64,000 nucleotides of DNA from Opitutales bacterium (lineage in GTDB: Bacteria > Verrucomicrobiota > Verrucomicrobiia > Opitutales > UBA2987): positions 1 to 64,000 of the forward strand of contig JAJFLU010000015.1 in the NCBI GenBank assembly GCA_021772515.1, given 5' to 3'. Of this stretch, positions 16,307 to 25,948 are shown one piece after another (the stretch's first letter is position 1; the number at the start of each line of letters is the position of its first letter). Made by a program: the position numbers and the translations under genes. A model generated the notes under the pieces. It did not search any database, was not told the DNA's origin, and was given only the letters and a program-made list of their open reading frames with translations.

Positions 16307-17788
16307 ATGGTTTACCAAGGCATGCAGCAGGTCCAAAAGCAGACTCAAACCCTTGTACTGGCTCCACAACTCCGCCAGTCTTTGAAGATTTTGCAAGTTC
16401 CCGCGCTGGAGCTGCGCAACACCATCCTGGAGGAGTTACAAACCAATCCCGCCCTTGAAGAACTCCCGATGGAAGGGATAAGTATCGAGGATAAAAGTAA
16501 GGGAGAAGTTGAGGTTGAGGGGGATGGCGATGGAGATGGGGAGCAGTCCTCATCGAAAGAAGACCGGGCTAAGGAGCTCGAATTCAGCGATGATTTCAAG
16601 GTGCTCGCTCAAATTGATGAGGTGTCGCGGGAAAGTTTCGAATTGGAAAATGGAAGCGCGTCCTATTCCTCAGAGGCGGCGCAACGCCGCCAATATTTCT
16701 GGGATTCGCTGACCACTGAGACCTCGTTGCAGGAGCACCTCATACGACAGGCGGAATTAGCAGAATCGACACCGGAAATAATGGAAGGCGTTGAATACCT
16801 TATTGGAAGCCTCGACAATCGCGGTTATCTCACCTCCAGCCTTTCCGATATCGCGCTCAATTCCAATCTGTCTTTAAAAACGATACAGGGGGCGCAAAAG
16901 TTGCTGAAAACGCTCGACCCTCCGGGAATTGGCAGTCTGGATCTCAAAGACTGCCTTCTCACTCAGCTCGATATCAAAGGGAAAGGTAAAAGCCCGGCGG
17001 CCAAGTTGATCAAAAACCATCTGGACTTGCTTCTGCGAAGGCGAATTCCAGACATCGCGCGGAAAATGGGCATCAGTATTGATGAGGTGCAGGGTTTACT
17101 CGAGGAAATCTCCGCGCTTGACCCGGTTCCGGGCCGAAAATTCAGCGAGGATACCAATCGGATCGTCCAACCCGATGTGAAGGTGGAAAAAGATGATGAC
17201 GAATGGGTAATTACTTTGAACAACGAATATATTCCAAAACTTCGCCTGAGCGGAACCTACAAGGATCTCCTGGCCAAAGGGAAACTTTCCGCCCAGGAAA
17301 GAGATTATATCCGTGAGAAAATAAAATCGGGTAAATTCCTGATAAGTTCGATCGAACAGCGCCAAAATACAATCGAACGAATCACCCGTGAAATACTGAA
17401 TATGCAAAATGAATTTTTCGAGAAAGGGCTCTCACATTTACGGCCCCTTACCATGAGTCAGGTCGCCGATGAGGTCGGGGTGCATGAAACGACCGTCAGT
17501 CGGGCATTGGCCAACAAGTATATAGAAACGCCCTACGGTGTTTTTGAATTCAAATATTTTTTCACTACGGGCTACACCCGTGATGACGGCGAATCGATCG
17601 CCAATACAACCGTAAAGGAGAGCATCGCAAAAATCATCGAATCGGAACCTCCCACCAAACCGTACAGCGACCAAAGTATCGTCAATATTCTGCAGGAACG
17701 CGAGGTAACGATTGCCCGGCGGACGGTGGCAAAATATCGCGAAGAATTGGGAATATTGCCGACCAATCTGCGGCGTCAATACCTCTAG
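16307..17788 (+). CDS. rpoN: RNA polymerase sigma-54 factor
   Basis: The 493-residue protein is sigma-54. The Gln/Leu-rich activator-interacting region I is at residues about 1-50 (QQVQKQTQTLVLAPQLRQSL). An acidic linker follows (about 52-85), then the core-binding domain, a helix-turn-helix (SQVADEVGVHETTVSRAL, about 385-402) and the diagnostic RpoN box ARRTVAKYRE (about 471-480), which contacts the -24 element. An AAAAGGA ribosome-binding site precedes the ATG. It is flanked by a Ser/Thr kinase (17 bases upstream) and a tsaB-like gene (35 bases downstream). No bacterial enhancer-binding protein is in the window. Confidence 0.97.
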   Translation: MVYQGMQQVQKQTQTLVLAPQLRQSLKILQVPALELRNTILEELQTNPALEELPMEGISIEDKSKGEVEVEGDGDGDGEQSSSKEDRAKELEFSDDFKVLAQIDEVSRESFELENGSASYSSEAAQRRQYFWDSLTTETSLQEHLIRQAELAESTPEIMEGVEYLIGSLDNRGYLTSSLSDIALNSNLSLKTIQGAQKLLKTLDPPGIGSLDLKDCLLTQLDIKGKGKSPAAKLIKNHLDLLLRRRIPDIARKMGISIDEVQGLLEEISALDPVPGRKFSEDTNRIVQPDVKVEKDDDEWVITLNNEYIPKLRLSGTYKDLLAKGKLSAQERDYIREKIKSGKFLISSIEQRQNTIERITREILNMQNEFFEKGLSHLRPLTMSQVADEVGVHETTVSRALANKYIETPYGVFEFKYFFTTGYTRDDGESIANTTVKESIAKIIESEPPTKPYSDQSIVNILQEREVTIARRTVAKYREELGILPTNLRRQYL

Positions 17789-17823
17789 GAATTCTGTTCC
17801 GGGCGCCGATTTCCCCCATCGCC

Positions 17824-18474
17824 ATGCCAACTCACCGGCGCAACCAAACGCTCCTCCTGCTCGATGCCAGCGCATTGGAGACCCAGACGGGTTTGCTGCG
17901 AAACGGCAAATGGCTGGCCTTCCATCGCTCTTCCGGGGAAACCCTTGAGGCACTGTTTCAAGGTGTCTCCAGTTGCCTTTCCGGGGCGGGATTGGATTTT
18001 AAGGATGTGGAAGGGTTTCTTTACTGCGAGGGGCCGGGTTCGGTGTTGGGAATCCGACTTGCAGCAATGGCCCTGAAGGGCTGGCGTTCCCTGCCGGGCT
18101 TGAAAATGGCCCCCATTTACGCCTACCGCAGTCTTCCCGCCATGGCCCATTTGATGCAACTGCAGGAACGGAACGGGCCGCCGTTTCATTGCATTTGCGA
18201 AGGCGGCAAGGGTCTTTGGAACCTCTACTCGAATGGTGAAATGAAAACGGTTTCGAGCGAGGAGATTGAGAATTTGGAGGAACCGGTTTACCTGATCCCC
18301 TTGGGTCGAAACAAGGAAAGCCCTCCCCAAAACGCCGAAATCCGGCCCTATCATTTAGAGGAACTCCCAACAATCCTGACATCTGAGGCGCTTTTCCGAA
18401 GGACGGAAACCCCCGAGGTTTATCGGACAGGCGCGAATGTTTATGCCAAGTGGTCCGGTCAACGGCACCGTTAA
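17824..18474 (+). CDS. tsaB: TsaB-like tRNA threonylcarbamoyladenosine accessory protein
   Basis: The 216-residue protein resembles TsaB, the inactive ASKHA-fold partner of TsaD in making t6A37 on tRNAs that read ANN codons. Evidence is the N-terminal LLLLDAS strand, the CEGPGSVLGIRLAAMALKGW loop (about 68-87, compare GPGSFTGLRIG in typical TsaB) and a C-terminal PEVYRTGANVYAKW resembling the family P-x-Y-x-R end. The middle is divergent, with no clear TsaD-contact helix signature. It sits between rpoN and alr, with gaps of 35 and 27 bases. The assignment is moderately secure. Confidence 0.7.
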   Translation: MPTHRRNQTLLLLDASALETQTGLLRNGKWLAFHRSSGETLEALFQGVSSCLSGAGLDFKDVEGFLYCEGPGSVLGIRLAAMALKGWRSLPGLKMAPIYAYRSLPAMAHLMQLQERNGPPFHCICEGGKGLWNLYSNGEMKTVSSEEIENLEEPVYLIPLGRNKESPPQNAEIRPYHLEELPTILTSEALFRRTETPEVYRTGANVYAKWSGQRHR

Positions 18475-18501
18475 GAACAATAGGACAAGGAAGCGATCAT
18501 T

Positions 18502-19644
18502 TTGCCAATGGACTCCCCATACCGCTGCTGGGCGGAAATCGATCTCGGCGCGCTCGAACGCAATATCAAGCGAATTCGCGCCGCATTGCCCAAGGACATT
18601 CAATACCTGGCTGTGGTAAAAGCGGATGCCTACGGACACGGGATGGCCCAAACTGTGGCGCGATTGATGCGCAGCGGAGCCGATATGTTTGCGGTCGCCA
18701 ACATGGGCGAGGCGGCGGAAATTCTCGAAATCGGTTCGGGTTGGCCCATCCTGTTGTTGAGTGCGATTTTACCCGGTGAGGATCGATACCTGGCGGATTA
18801 CAATGTCATTGCCACGATTTCCACGGCGGAGGAGGTGGAAAGATTTTCCCGTGTGGGAAAGGAAGCGGGTAAGCGCATACCGGTCCACATGAAAATTGAC
18901 ACCGGCATGGGGCGGTTGGGTGTTTGGTATGAGGAGGCGCCGACTCTTTATGACAAAATATTGACCAATCCACATCTCAGTCTGGAGGGAATTTTTACCC
19001 ATTTTTCCAGCGCCGACACCGATCAGGAATTTACCGAACACCAGAGGGCTCTTTTTTTGGAAACATTGGATAAATTGCCAAATTTGGACAGGGCAAAACT
19101 TCTCATCCATGCCGACAACAGCGCGGCGCTTGAATCCTTCACTCCGGGAACTTCTTTTAACGCCGTCAGGCTGGGGCTTCTTCAATTCGGTGTGTGCCCC
19201 TATGCCCGATCATTTTTGGCAAAGGTAAAAGTGGAGCCGGTCTTGAGTTTTCATAGCCGTGTGGGCCTGGTTCGGAGCGTTCCGGCGGGGACGGGAATCA
19301 GCTATCAACGCACGCATATTTTGGCTGAAAATACTCGAGTAGCAGTGATCACAGCCGGTTATGGGGATGGTTTGCCGGTGTCGGCGAGCAATCGGGGCAA
19401 GGTGCTCGTCAATGGTCGCCTCTGTCCTATCTTGGGGCGCGTGACCATGGATCAGACGGTGATCGACGTGACATCTTTGCCGGAAATTCGCAGCGGAGAC
19501 CCCGTGACTTTTATCGGGCGACAGGGAAATGGGTTTATCGACATTACGGATTTTTGCCGATGGGCCGGTCAAATTTCATGGGAGGTTTTCTGCTCGATCA
19601 CAAAGAGAGTGCCCCGAATTTATCGCACAGATTCCGCAGTCTGA
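18502..19644 (+). CDS. alr: alanine racemase
   Basis: The 380-residue PLP enzyme interconverts L- and D-alanine for peptidoglycan. The PLP lysine is Lys40 in AVVKADAYGHG. The second catalytic residue is Tyr in GTGISYQRTHI, near residue 272. The beta-barrel end has GRVTMDQTVIDVT and GDPVTFIG as expected. The start is either TTG 18502, well spaced from AAGGAAG at 18488-18494, or ATG 18508 two residues in; both leave the same domain. It is the last gene of the kinase-rpoN-tsaB-alr run. Confidence 0.95.
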   Translation: MPMDSPYRCWAEIDLGALERNIKRIRAALPKDIQYLAVVKADAYGHGMAQTVARLMRSGADMFAVANMGEAAEILEIGSGWPILLLSAILPGEDRYLADYNVIATISTAEEVERFSRVGKEAGKRIPVHMKIDTGMGRLGVWYEEAPTLYDKILTNPHLSLEGIFTHFSSADTDQEFTEHQRALFLETLDKLPNLDRAKLLIHADNSAALESFTPGTSFNAVRLGLLQFGVCPYARSFLAKVKVEPVLSFHSRVGLVRSVPAGTGISYQRTHILAENTRVAVITAGYGDGLPVSASNRGKVLVNGRLCPILGRVTMDQTVIDVTSLPEIRSGDPVTFIGRQGNGFIDITDFCRWAGQISWEVFCSITKRVPRIYRTDSAV

Positions 19645-19723
19645 ACCTACGGTTTTCTGGAAGGCTCGAAACTTTACCTTTCTTCATCGGTTTACATCGG
19701 GTGCAGCCGAGGGCTAGAAACCG

Positions 19724-21211
19724 ATGACCGATTATCGAAAAATTCAACCAGCAGAAGCGTGGTCTCCGCTACCGGAATCCCGGTGGAATGAGGAAAACGC
19801 GAGGCATTTGCTGCGGCGTATCGGTTTTTCGGCCACCCCGAAAAATGTGGCGCTAGCGGTGGAGGAGGGAATGTCGTCCACCATCGAAAAATTCTTCGGC
19901 CAACCGCGGACCATGCCCGTTCCCGCGAGTATTGCGAAGTATGTGGAGGCCAATAAAGGGGTTTTTCAAAATATTCGCCAACTTCCCGAAGAAGAGCGCA
20001 AAAGATTAGTAAAGCGGCTGCGAAGAGATGGGCAGAAGGTTTACCTCGATTATGGGATCGAATGGCTCCGGTATGCCCGGATTTTGGAAAACTCACCTTA
20101 TGAAAAACTGGTGATGTTTTTGCAGGATGTTTTGGTAACCGGGTTGCCCAAGGTGCGAAATCCCTACCTGCTTTTTCAGCATCAAAACTTGCTGAGGAGC
20201 AACGCCACCGACGGCTATGCGGAAATATGCAAAAAAGTAAGCCGCTCTCCAGCCATGATCCATTATCTCGATTTGCAACAGAGCAAAAGGGGGAGTCCGA
20301 ACGAAAATTTTGCCCGCGAGCTTTTTGAACTGTTTACTCTTGGGGAGGGAAGCTACACGGAGGCGGACATCAAAGAGGCGGCGCGCGCTTTTACTGGATA
20401 TCGAAGCGACGGTTTTCAATTTCGCTACGCCCTTCGTTTGCATGACGATGGCAATAAGAGCGTGTTCGGCAAAAGGGGCGACTTTGGCGGGGACGATGTC
20501 ATCGACCTGATTTTCGAGCAACCAGCGGCCCAGACATTTTTACCCAATGAATTTCTACGGTTCTACCTTTCCTCCGAAATCACGCTCGATCCAGCCTATC
20601 TGGAGGTTCTCGGAAAGGAGTGGAGTCGAAACGGATTTGAAATCGGGTTTCTTTTACGAACGGTCTTTACGAGCCGAATCTTTTACCACCCGCAATTCAG
20701 GGGAAACATGATAAAAAGTCCGGTGCAATTCTTCGTTGGCATGCTTCAGGACCTAAATCTCGAAGTGGCTCCGCTGCCGGGAATAGTCATGAATGTCCTA
20801 CGAAATATGGGGCAACCCTTTTACGCCCCTCCAAATGTCCGTGGATGGGTTGGTGGGAAATCCTGGATAAATTCGTCAACCCTGAGCGCCCGACGGCAAT
20901 TGGTGGAGGGGCTTTTCAACGCGATAGATGAAGGCTCCCTCAACGCCGACGACCTCAGGCGTTTGAAAAATGCCCGCTCGAATTCACCAATGAGTCTCAC
21001 CGTGAACGAAGAGAAAATCAATCGTGTGGCGGCGCTGAAAGATGAAGAGATGGTTGACCATTTGGCAAAATACCTGCTCTCTGGTTCATCCGATGCTCAA
21101 CTTCGGGCAACCTTCATCCATTTTCTGCAGGACAAACAGGGACATCGAACCGAACGGGTCCGCGACCTTCTTATCGCATTAATGCAATCGCCCCAATACC
21201 AACTCTGTTAG
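19724..21211 (+). CDS. DUF1800 family protein
   Basis: The 495-residue protein matches DUF1800. It has the N-terminal HLLRRIGFSATPKNVALAVEEGM, the central core (NPYLLFQHQNLLRSNA, PAMIHYLDLQQSKRGSPNENFARELFELFTLGEGSYTEADIKEAARAFTGY), and near the C-terminus PPNVRGWVGGKSWINSSTL. Its biochemical role is not known. It has no visible signal peptide. It is followed after 24 bases by a DUF1501 gene, a pairing seen repeatedly in Planctomycetes, Verrucomicrobiota and some Proteobacteria, suggesting one cell-surface function. Confidence 0.9.
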   Translation: MTDYRKIQPAEAWSPLPESRWNEENARHLLRRIGFSATPKNVALAVEEGMSSTIEKFFGQPRTMPVPASIAKYVEANKGVFQNIRQLPEEERKRLVKRLRRDGQKVYLDYGIEWLRYARILENSPYEKLVMFLQDVLVTGLPKVRNPYLLFQHQNLLRSNATDGYAEICKKVSRSPAMIHYLDLQQSKRGSPNENFARELFELFTLGEGSYTEADIKEAARAFTGYRSDGFQFRYALRLHDDGNKSVFGKRGDFGGDDVIDLIFEQPAAQTFLPNEFLRFYLSSEITLDPAYLEVLGKEWSRNGFEIGFLLRTVFTSRIFYHPQFRGNMIKSPVQFFVGMLQDLNLEVAPLPGIVMNVLRNMGQPFYAPPNVRGWVGGKSWINSSTLSARRQLVEGLFNAIDEGSLNADDLRRLKNARSNSPMSLTVNEEKINRVAALKDEEMVDHLAKYLLSGSSDAQLRATFIHFLQDKQGHRTERVRDLLIALMQSPQYQLC

Positions 21212-21235
21212 CATGAATCTAACCAGGAAAAATCG

Positions 21236-22465
21236 ATGAATCCATTTGAAAACAGTTTCAATTTTCCCACCACCCGACGGGAATTTTTATCCACCGGGGC
21301 GCGTGGAATCGGACTTCTCGCCTACAGCCAATACGCGCCCTCTTTCCTGAATGCCGCCCCTGCCCCGGAAAAGGATCGATCCATTTTTGTACTCATTCAA
21401 CTGGCGGGGGGCAACGATGGCCTCAATACCCTGGCGCCTTTCGAGGATGACCGTTACTACCGGTTGCGACCCCGTCTGGCATTGAAAAAATCCGAGATTA
21501 TCGGGATTGCGGACAATCTGGGGTTTCACCCCGCCTGCCGGGAATTGGCGACGCTTTATGGGGATGGAAAACTCGGCATCATTCAAAATGTCGGTTACCC
21601 AAACCCCAACCGGAGTCACTTTCGTTCCTCCGAAATCTGGGAAACCGCCAGCGATAGCGACGATTATCTGGCGAACGGCTGGCTGGGCCGCTATTTCGAC
21701 AATAACTGCAAAAGCGCGCGGGAGGAATCCGACCCACAAGGCGTCCATGTAGGAGGCGACACCCCGCAGTCTTTTTCCTCGGAAATACCGCATAATTTAT
21801 TCGGGATTCGCCGATTGAATCGTAGGAAAGGCAATGGAAATTCCCAGGAATTACTCGAAAATTTGGCCCGGATTTCACCGCAAAATGAGAGCGCGGGTTT
21901 TTTAAGCCATACTCTTATGAATACCCTGGTGACGGAAAAACGCGTGCGGAAAATCGCGAGCAGATACCGGCCTCAGTCCGAATACCCCTCAACCCGACTG
22001 GGTAATTCCCTCCGGGGGGTTAGCGCGATGATTGCCTCGGGGCTTGAAACGCGGGTTTATTTTGTTTCCCAAACCGGTTACGACACCCATGCCAACCAAA
22101 AGCAGATACATAAACGGCTGTTGGGGGAGCTTTCTGGGGCACTCGGCGCATTCCAAAACGATCTCAAGGCGCATGGATTAGAAGATCAGGTGCTTACGAT
22201 GACATTTTCTGAATTCGGTCGTCGCCCGGCCGAGAACAACGGTGGCGGAACCGATCACGGCACGGCAGCGCCGCTTTTTGTCATGGGCTCCCGTTTAAAA
22301 AACAATCTTCTGGGAACTCCCCCAAATCTGGATATCGGCAAAAAGGAAGACCTTGCTCATAGCACCGATTTCCGCCAGGTCTATGCCACCGTCCTCGACA
22401 ACTGGCTGGAATGCTCCTCAGAATCGGTCCTCGGGCAAAAATTTAAACCCCTGCCCTTTGTCTGA
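21236..22465 (+). CDS. DUF1501 family Tat-exported protein
   Basis: The 409-residue protein matches DUF1501, a sulfatase/alkaline-phosphatase-like fold. A Tat signal (TTRREFLSTGARGIGLLAY, Arg14-Arg15) predicts folded export. The family signature LIQLAGGNDGLNTLAPFEDDRYY follows, with HPACREL, the FSEFGRRPAENNGGGTDHGTAAPLFVMG motif and a C-terminal STDFRQVYATVLDNWL block. AGGAAAA precedes the ATG. It is paired with the DUF1800 gene upstream. The molecular activity is unknown. Confidence 0.92.
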   Translation: MNPFENSFNFPTTRREFLSTGARGIGLLAYSQYAPSFLNAAPAPEKDRSIFVLIQLAGGNDGLNTLAPFEDDRYYRLRPRLALKKSEIIGIADNLGFHPACRELATLYGDGKLGIIQNVGYPNPNRSHFRSSEIWETASDSDDYLANGWLGRYFDNNCKSAREESDPQGVHVGGDTPQSFSSEIPHNLFGIRRLNRRKGNGNSQELLENLARISPQNESAGFLSHTLMNTLVTEKRVRKIASRYRPQSEYPSTRLGNSLRGVSAMIASGLETRVYFVSQTGYDTHANQKQIHKRLLGELSGALGAFQNDLKAHGLEDQVLTMTFSEFGRRPAENNGGGTDHGTAAPLFVMGSRLKNNLLGTPPNLDIGKKEDLAHSTDFRQVYATVLDNWLECSSESVLGQKFKPLPFV

Positions 22466-22496
22466 CTGCTGCCTGCGGGAAATTAAATTTCTTCGC

Positions 22497-23075
22497 TTAC
22501 AAACGATACCGCATAATAGGGCGGGTTGGAGAGCGACGGGCAACCTCGGTGAACCCTGCCTGGATGAAAGCGGAAGCTAATCCGGTATAGGCAAACACGG
22601 GCGGCATGGGGTCTTTTTTCGGCTCAACGGGATAGCCTTCGAGAATGGAGCCGCCTTGCTCTTTTACAAACTGGACGGCAGCATAGAGAAGTTTGACCGT
22701 GAGACCCATTCTGCGAAATTTTTTATCCACAAAAAAGCAAACCACCGACCATACGGGGGCATCGTCCACTTTTTTGAGAATGCGTGAACGCCCAAGACGA
22801 CTGAAGGTTTCTCTGGGAGCCAACGAACACCAACCGGCGGGAGCGCCGTCCACATAGGCTATGATTCCCGGGGTATTTTTTGAATCAACGATCTCGCACA
22901 TGGCCAGGCGATTTTGGGAACCTTTCAAACGGTCGAATTCGGATTGTGTCTGACGCCAATACATGCACCAACAGCCTCCGCAAGCGCCCCTATCGCCAAA
23001 AAGGGCCTCGAAATCGCTCCAACGTTCTTTCACCAGCGGATGAAATGTGATATCATCCGTATTCGAGCCTTTCAT
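22497..23075 (-). CDS. GNAT-family N-acetyltransferase
   Basis: The 192-residue protein has a GNAT acetyl-CoA fold. The central part (IIAYVDGAPAGWCSLAPRE, about 74-92) is the beta2-beta4 segment, and SVVCFFVDKKFRRMGLTVKLLYAAVQFVKEQG (about 109-140) contains the acetyl-CoA loop R-R-M-G. The N-terminal portion includes a GACGGCWCMYWRQ Cys-rich segment shared by a subgroup of uncharacterised GNAT proteins. The acetylated substrate is unknown. The gene is convergent with the DUF1501 gene. Confidence 0.82.
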   Translation of the reverse strand: MKGSNTDDITFHPLVKERWSDFEALFGDRGACGGCWCMYWRQTQSEFDRLKGSQNRLAMCEIVDSKNTPGIIAYVDGAPAGWCSLAPRETFSRLGRSRILKKVDDAPVWSVVCFFVDKKFRRMGLTVKLLYAAVQFVKEQGGSILEGYPVEPKKDPMPPVFAYTGLASAFIQAGFTEVARRSPTRPIMRYRL

Positions 23076-23095
23076 GGTTTACAGATTCCGCCAAA

Positions 23096-23857
23096 TTATG
23101 CCCGAATACATCGCCTTTTGTGCAAAAGCAGCAGAAAACCGCCCATGCTCAGAAGGAAGGCTGAAGCAGGCTCCGGAATCACGATAAAAGCATCGCCAAT
23201 TTCACTGGCCAACAATGGGCCGTCCCAAACGCGCAGGTCAAAAATCATGCCGGCGGAGGCTTCCTCGAAACCGGTGTCCGAATCATCTATAAAAAAGCTG
23301 AATCGGGAGAAACCGCCAATGAGGACGGCAAGGGATACATTGCTACTGTCAGTAAAAGAAAACTCGGGAGTTGAAGATCCGTTGAGGTAGCCCGTGTAGA
23401 GATTGTTAGCCGAGGAGCGGGTCACTACGACGCTAATAACTTCATTCGCCTGAATAGGGCCGGACCCGCCGATTGTAGGATCGAAAAAAGTAAGGCGACC
23501 ATCCAAAATATATTGGCCGGTATCGGGCGCCTGGTTTTGAAAATCGATGACTTTCCGCCACCCGTCTACGGATTGAAAACTGAATTGCAAACCGATCGAA
23601 TAATCTCCTGCAAGACTGGCATCGGCATCAAGCGTAAGGCCCTGGTTCGCTCCAAATGCGTAGCTTCCGCTCCCGATCGTGCCACCATTTGATATCAAAT
23701 TCGGACCGCCGAAGAAATCCTGAAGGGTGCCGTCAAAATTGTACCAATGCACCAAATTTACGGCTCTGGCATCGGAACTCGCAAAGGCACATAGCAATAA
23801 AATGGAAACACCGGGAAAATATGACGCTACCTTTTTCAAACAGAAGAAGCATAACAA
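23096..23857 (-). CDS. PEP-CTERM sorted protein, LamG-like
   Basis: The 253-residue protein has an N-terminal signal (hydrophobic about 10-31, ending DARA) and a C-terminal PEP-CTERM tripartite signal: IPEPAS, then the hydrophobic stretch AFLLSMGGFLLLL, then HKRR. Exosortase would cut near PEP and place the protein at the envelope. The middle starts LVHWYNFDGTLQDFFGG and has alternating strands typical of LamG/concanavalin-like beta sandwiches, so carbohydrate or surface binding is possible. No exosortase gene lies in the window. It lies 38 bases downstream of citrate synthase, on the same strand. Confidence 0.8.
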   Translation of the reverse strand: MLCFFCLKKVASYFPGVSILLLCAFASSDARAVNLVHWYNFDGTLQDFFGGPNLISNGGTIGSGSYAFGANQGLTLDADASLAGDYSIGLQFSFQSVDGWRKVIDFQNQAPDTGQYILDGRLTFFDPTIGGSGPIQANEVISVVVTRSSANNLYTGYLNGSSTPEFSFTDSSNVSLAVLIGGFSRFSFFIDDSDTGFEEASAGMIFDLRVWDGPLLASEIGDAFIVIPEPASAFLLSMGGFLLLLHKRRCIRA

Positions 23858-23895
23858 GCAACCCCCTGTTTGTCAATGAGAGATGGAGAAACGGA

Positions 23896-25188
23896 TCAGT
23901 CTCGTTCTTCGATCGGCAGGTAATCGCGCTGATTTGCGCCCATATAAATCTGGCGGGGGCGGTGGATGCGGCCCTTGGGATTTTCAGCCAATTCCTTCCA
24001 GTGGGCAATCCAGCCGGGCATCCGCCCTATGGCGAACATAACCGTAAACATATCCAGTGGAATGCCGATGGCCTTCAAAATAATTCCGCTGTAAAAATCG
24101 ACGTTCGGGTAGAGTTTTCTTTCAATAAAATAATCCTGATGCAAGGCAGCATCGGCCAGATGTCTCGCAATATCGAGGAGGGAATCCTGTGAGCCCAAGC
24201 TCGCGAACAGGCGCTCGGCAGCTTGCGCCAGAATATTCGCCCTGGGGTCAAAATTTTTGTAAACGCGGTGGCCGAATCCCATCAATTTTTTATTGCCGTC
24301 TTTTACCTCGTCCAGAAATTTGCTGCCGTCATCACCTGTTTTCTGAATTTCCTCCAGCATTTTGATAACGGCCATATTGGCTCCTCCGTGCAATGGCCCC
24401 CAAAGAGCGCAAACCCCCGAGGCGACAGAAGCGAAGAGATTGGCCCCGCCGGAAGCGACCATGCGGACCGTGGAGGTGCTGCAATTTTGCTCATGGTCGG
24501 CATGGAGGAGGAGGAAAAGGTTGAGGGCGTGAGCCACTTCCGGTGATGCTATATAGGGATGATGCGGTTGCGAAAACATCATGTGGAGAAAGTTACCGGA
24601 GTAGCCGAGTTCGTTATCGGGGTAGTTGAAGGGTAAACCCATCTTTGTCCGATAGGACATGGCGGCGATAGTGCGCACCTTGGAAATGAGAACGGCGGCG
24701 GCATTGTCGAAATGTTCGAGATCCTGCTGCCGGTTGTTGCTGGCCATATCAGGATAGTAGCAACCCAATGAGTTAAGCATGGCAGAGAGCACCGCCATGG
24801 GGTGGGAATTACCGGGAAACCCCTCGAAATGTCGCTCCATGCTGACATGGAGGTTGGTGCTTCGGAGAACTTTCTCCCTAAAATTATCGGCCTTGTCCTG
24901 ATCCGGCAATTCGCCATAAATAGTAAGGAAGGCGACTTCCAGGAAGTTCGATTTTTCGGCCAATTGCTCGATTGGGTAACCGCAGTAACGCAGTATACCT
25001 TTTTCTCCGTCGACAAAAGTGATCTTGCTGAGGCAAGAACCGGTGTTGCCGTAACCCTCGTCGAAAGTTACAAACCCGGAACGCGCGCGCAGGGTGCGAG
25101 TATCGACTGCGTGCTCATCTTCTGAGCCCACGATGAGAGGGAGTTCAATTTCATTGTCACCAATGCGGAGGGAAGCGGAATTATCCAT
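23896..25188 (-). CDS. gltA: citrate synthase
   Basis: The 430-residue type II citrate synthase joins acetyl-CoA and oxaloacetate at the entry of the TCA cycle. Seen in order are [30 protein letters not shown] with an active-site His, [29 protein letters not shown] with the second His, and [10 protein letters not shown] with the catalytic Asp region. Length matches hexameric bacterial forms. The leader upstream is AT-rich and could carry its own promoter. The gene follows hisH at an 84-base gap. Confidence 0.97.
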   Translation of the reverse strand: MDNSASLRIGDNEIELPLIVGSEDEHAVDTRTLRARSGFVTFDEGYGNTGSCLSKITFVDGEKGILRYCGYPIEQLAEKSNFLEVAFLTIYGELPDQDKADNFREKVLRSTNLHVSMERHFEGFPGNSHPMAVLSAMLNSLGCYYPDMASNNRQQDLEHFDNAAAVLISKVRTIAAMSYRTKMGLPFNYPDNELGYSGNFLHMMFSQPHHPYIASPEVAHALNLFLLLHADHEQNCSTSTVRMVASGGANLFASVASGVCALWGPLHGGANMAVIKMLEEIQKTGDDGSKFLDEVKDGNKKLMGFGHRVYKNFDPRANILAQAAERLFASLGSQDSLLDIARHLADAALHQDYFIERKLYPNVDFYSGIILKAIGIPLDMFTVMFAIGRMPGWIAHWKELAENPKGRIHRPRQIYMGANQRDYLPIEERD

Positions 25189-25272
25189 GCAGAAAAATAA
25201 TACTAAAATAAATAATTATCAACAAATAGGGAGAATTGAATATAGTTATCTACTTTGGGATAAAAGGCAAGC

Positions 25273-25920
25273 TCATGCGGTATCTAACGCTAATTGGAGA
25301 AAATTGCGGTAAATTTGCAACCCCTTTGCCTGGCTTTTTTCGGGGTGAAACTGGGTTGCAAAGCAGTTTCCTCGGGAAATACCGCTGACAAACGGCCCGT
25401 CATAATCGGTCTGGCACCACACGAGATCGCTATTCTCGGGCACTACATGATAGCTGTGAACGAAATAAAATTGGTCCGATGCGGGATGTAATTCACGGTT
25501 AAGAATCTCCTCTTTGACAAAGGATACGGAGTTCCAGCCGATGTGAGGGATCTTGAAATCCGGCCTCAGACGAAACTTGACCACTTTGCCAGGAAATACA
25601 CCCAACCCGCGTACCCCTGCCTCCTCGGAGTGATCGAAGAGCGCCTGCAAACCGAGGCAAACACCCAAAAAAGGCCGGTTTTCGGAGATCCAGCCCCGCA
25701 CGGAGTCGGCCAATCCACTGCCTTCGAGCGCCGCCACACAGTCTCGAATTGCCCCCACACCGGGCAGAACCAAACCGGCAGGCTCACCCAATTCCTGACG
25801 TGATCGCACAATTCGCACACGCACATTGTTAGCCCCGACCGTTTCGAGGGCTTTTTGCACGCTTCGCAGGTTGCCCATGCCGTAATCGATCACGGCGATG
25901 GTTGAAATATTTTCGCCCAT
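25273..25920 (-). CDS. hisH: imidazole glycerol phosphate synthase, glutaminase subunit
   Basis: The 215-residue class I glutamine amidotransferase supplies ammonia to HisF for imidazole glycerol phosphate synthesis. The oxyanion and nucleophile motif is FLGVCLGLQALFD, and the catalytic His and Glu are in ATQFHPEKSQ. The start MGENISTIAVIDYGMGNL at 25920 gives the typical N-terminus; a longer frame to 26244 runs through hisB and is a shadow. It ends the operon hisD-hisC-hisB-hisH. hisF and hisA are not in the window. Confidence 0.96.
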   Translation of the reverse strand: MGENISTIAVIDYGMGNLRSVQKALETVGANNVRVRIVRSRQELGEPAGLVLPGVGAIRDCVAALEGSGLADSVRGWISENRPFLGVCLGLQALFDHSEEAGVRGLGVFPGKVVKFRLRPDFKIPHIGWNSVSFVKEEILNRELHPASDQFYFVHSYHVVPENSDLVWCQTDYDGPFVSGISRGNCFATQFHPEKSQAKGLQIYRNFLQLALDTA

Positions 25921-25948
25921 GTTAATATCCACAAATCCCCCCTGCCCT

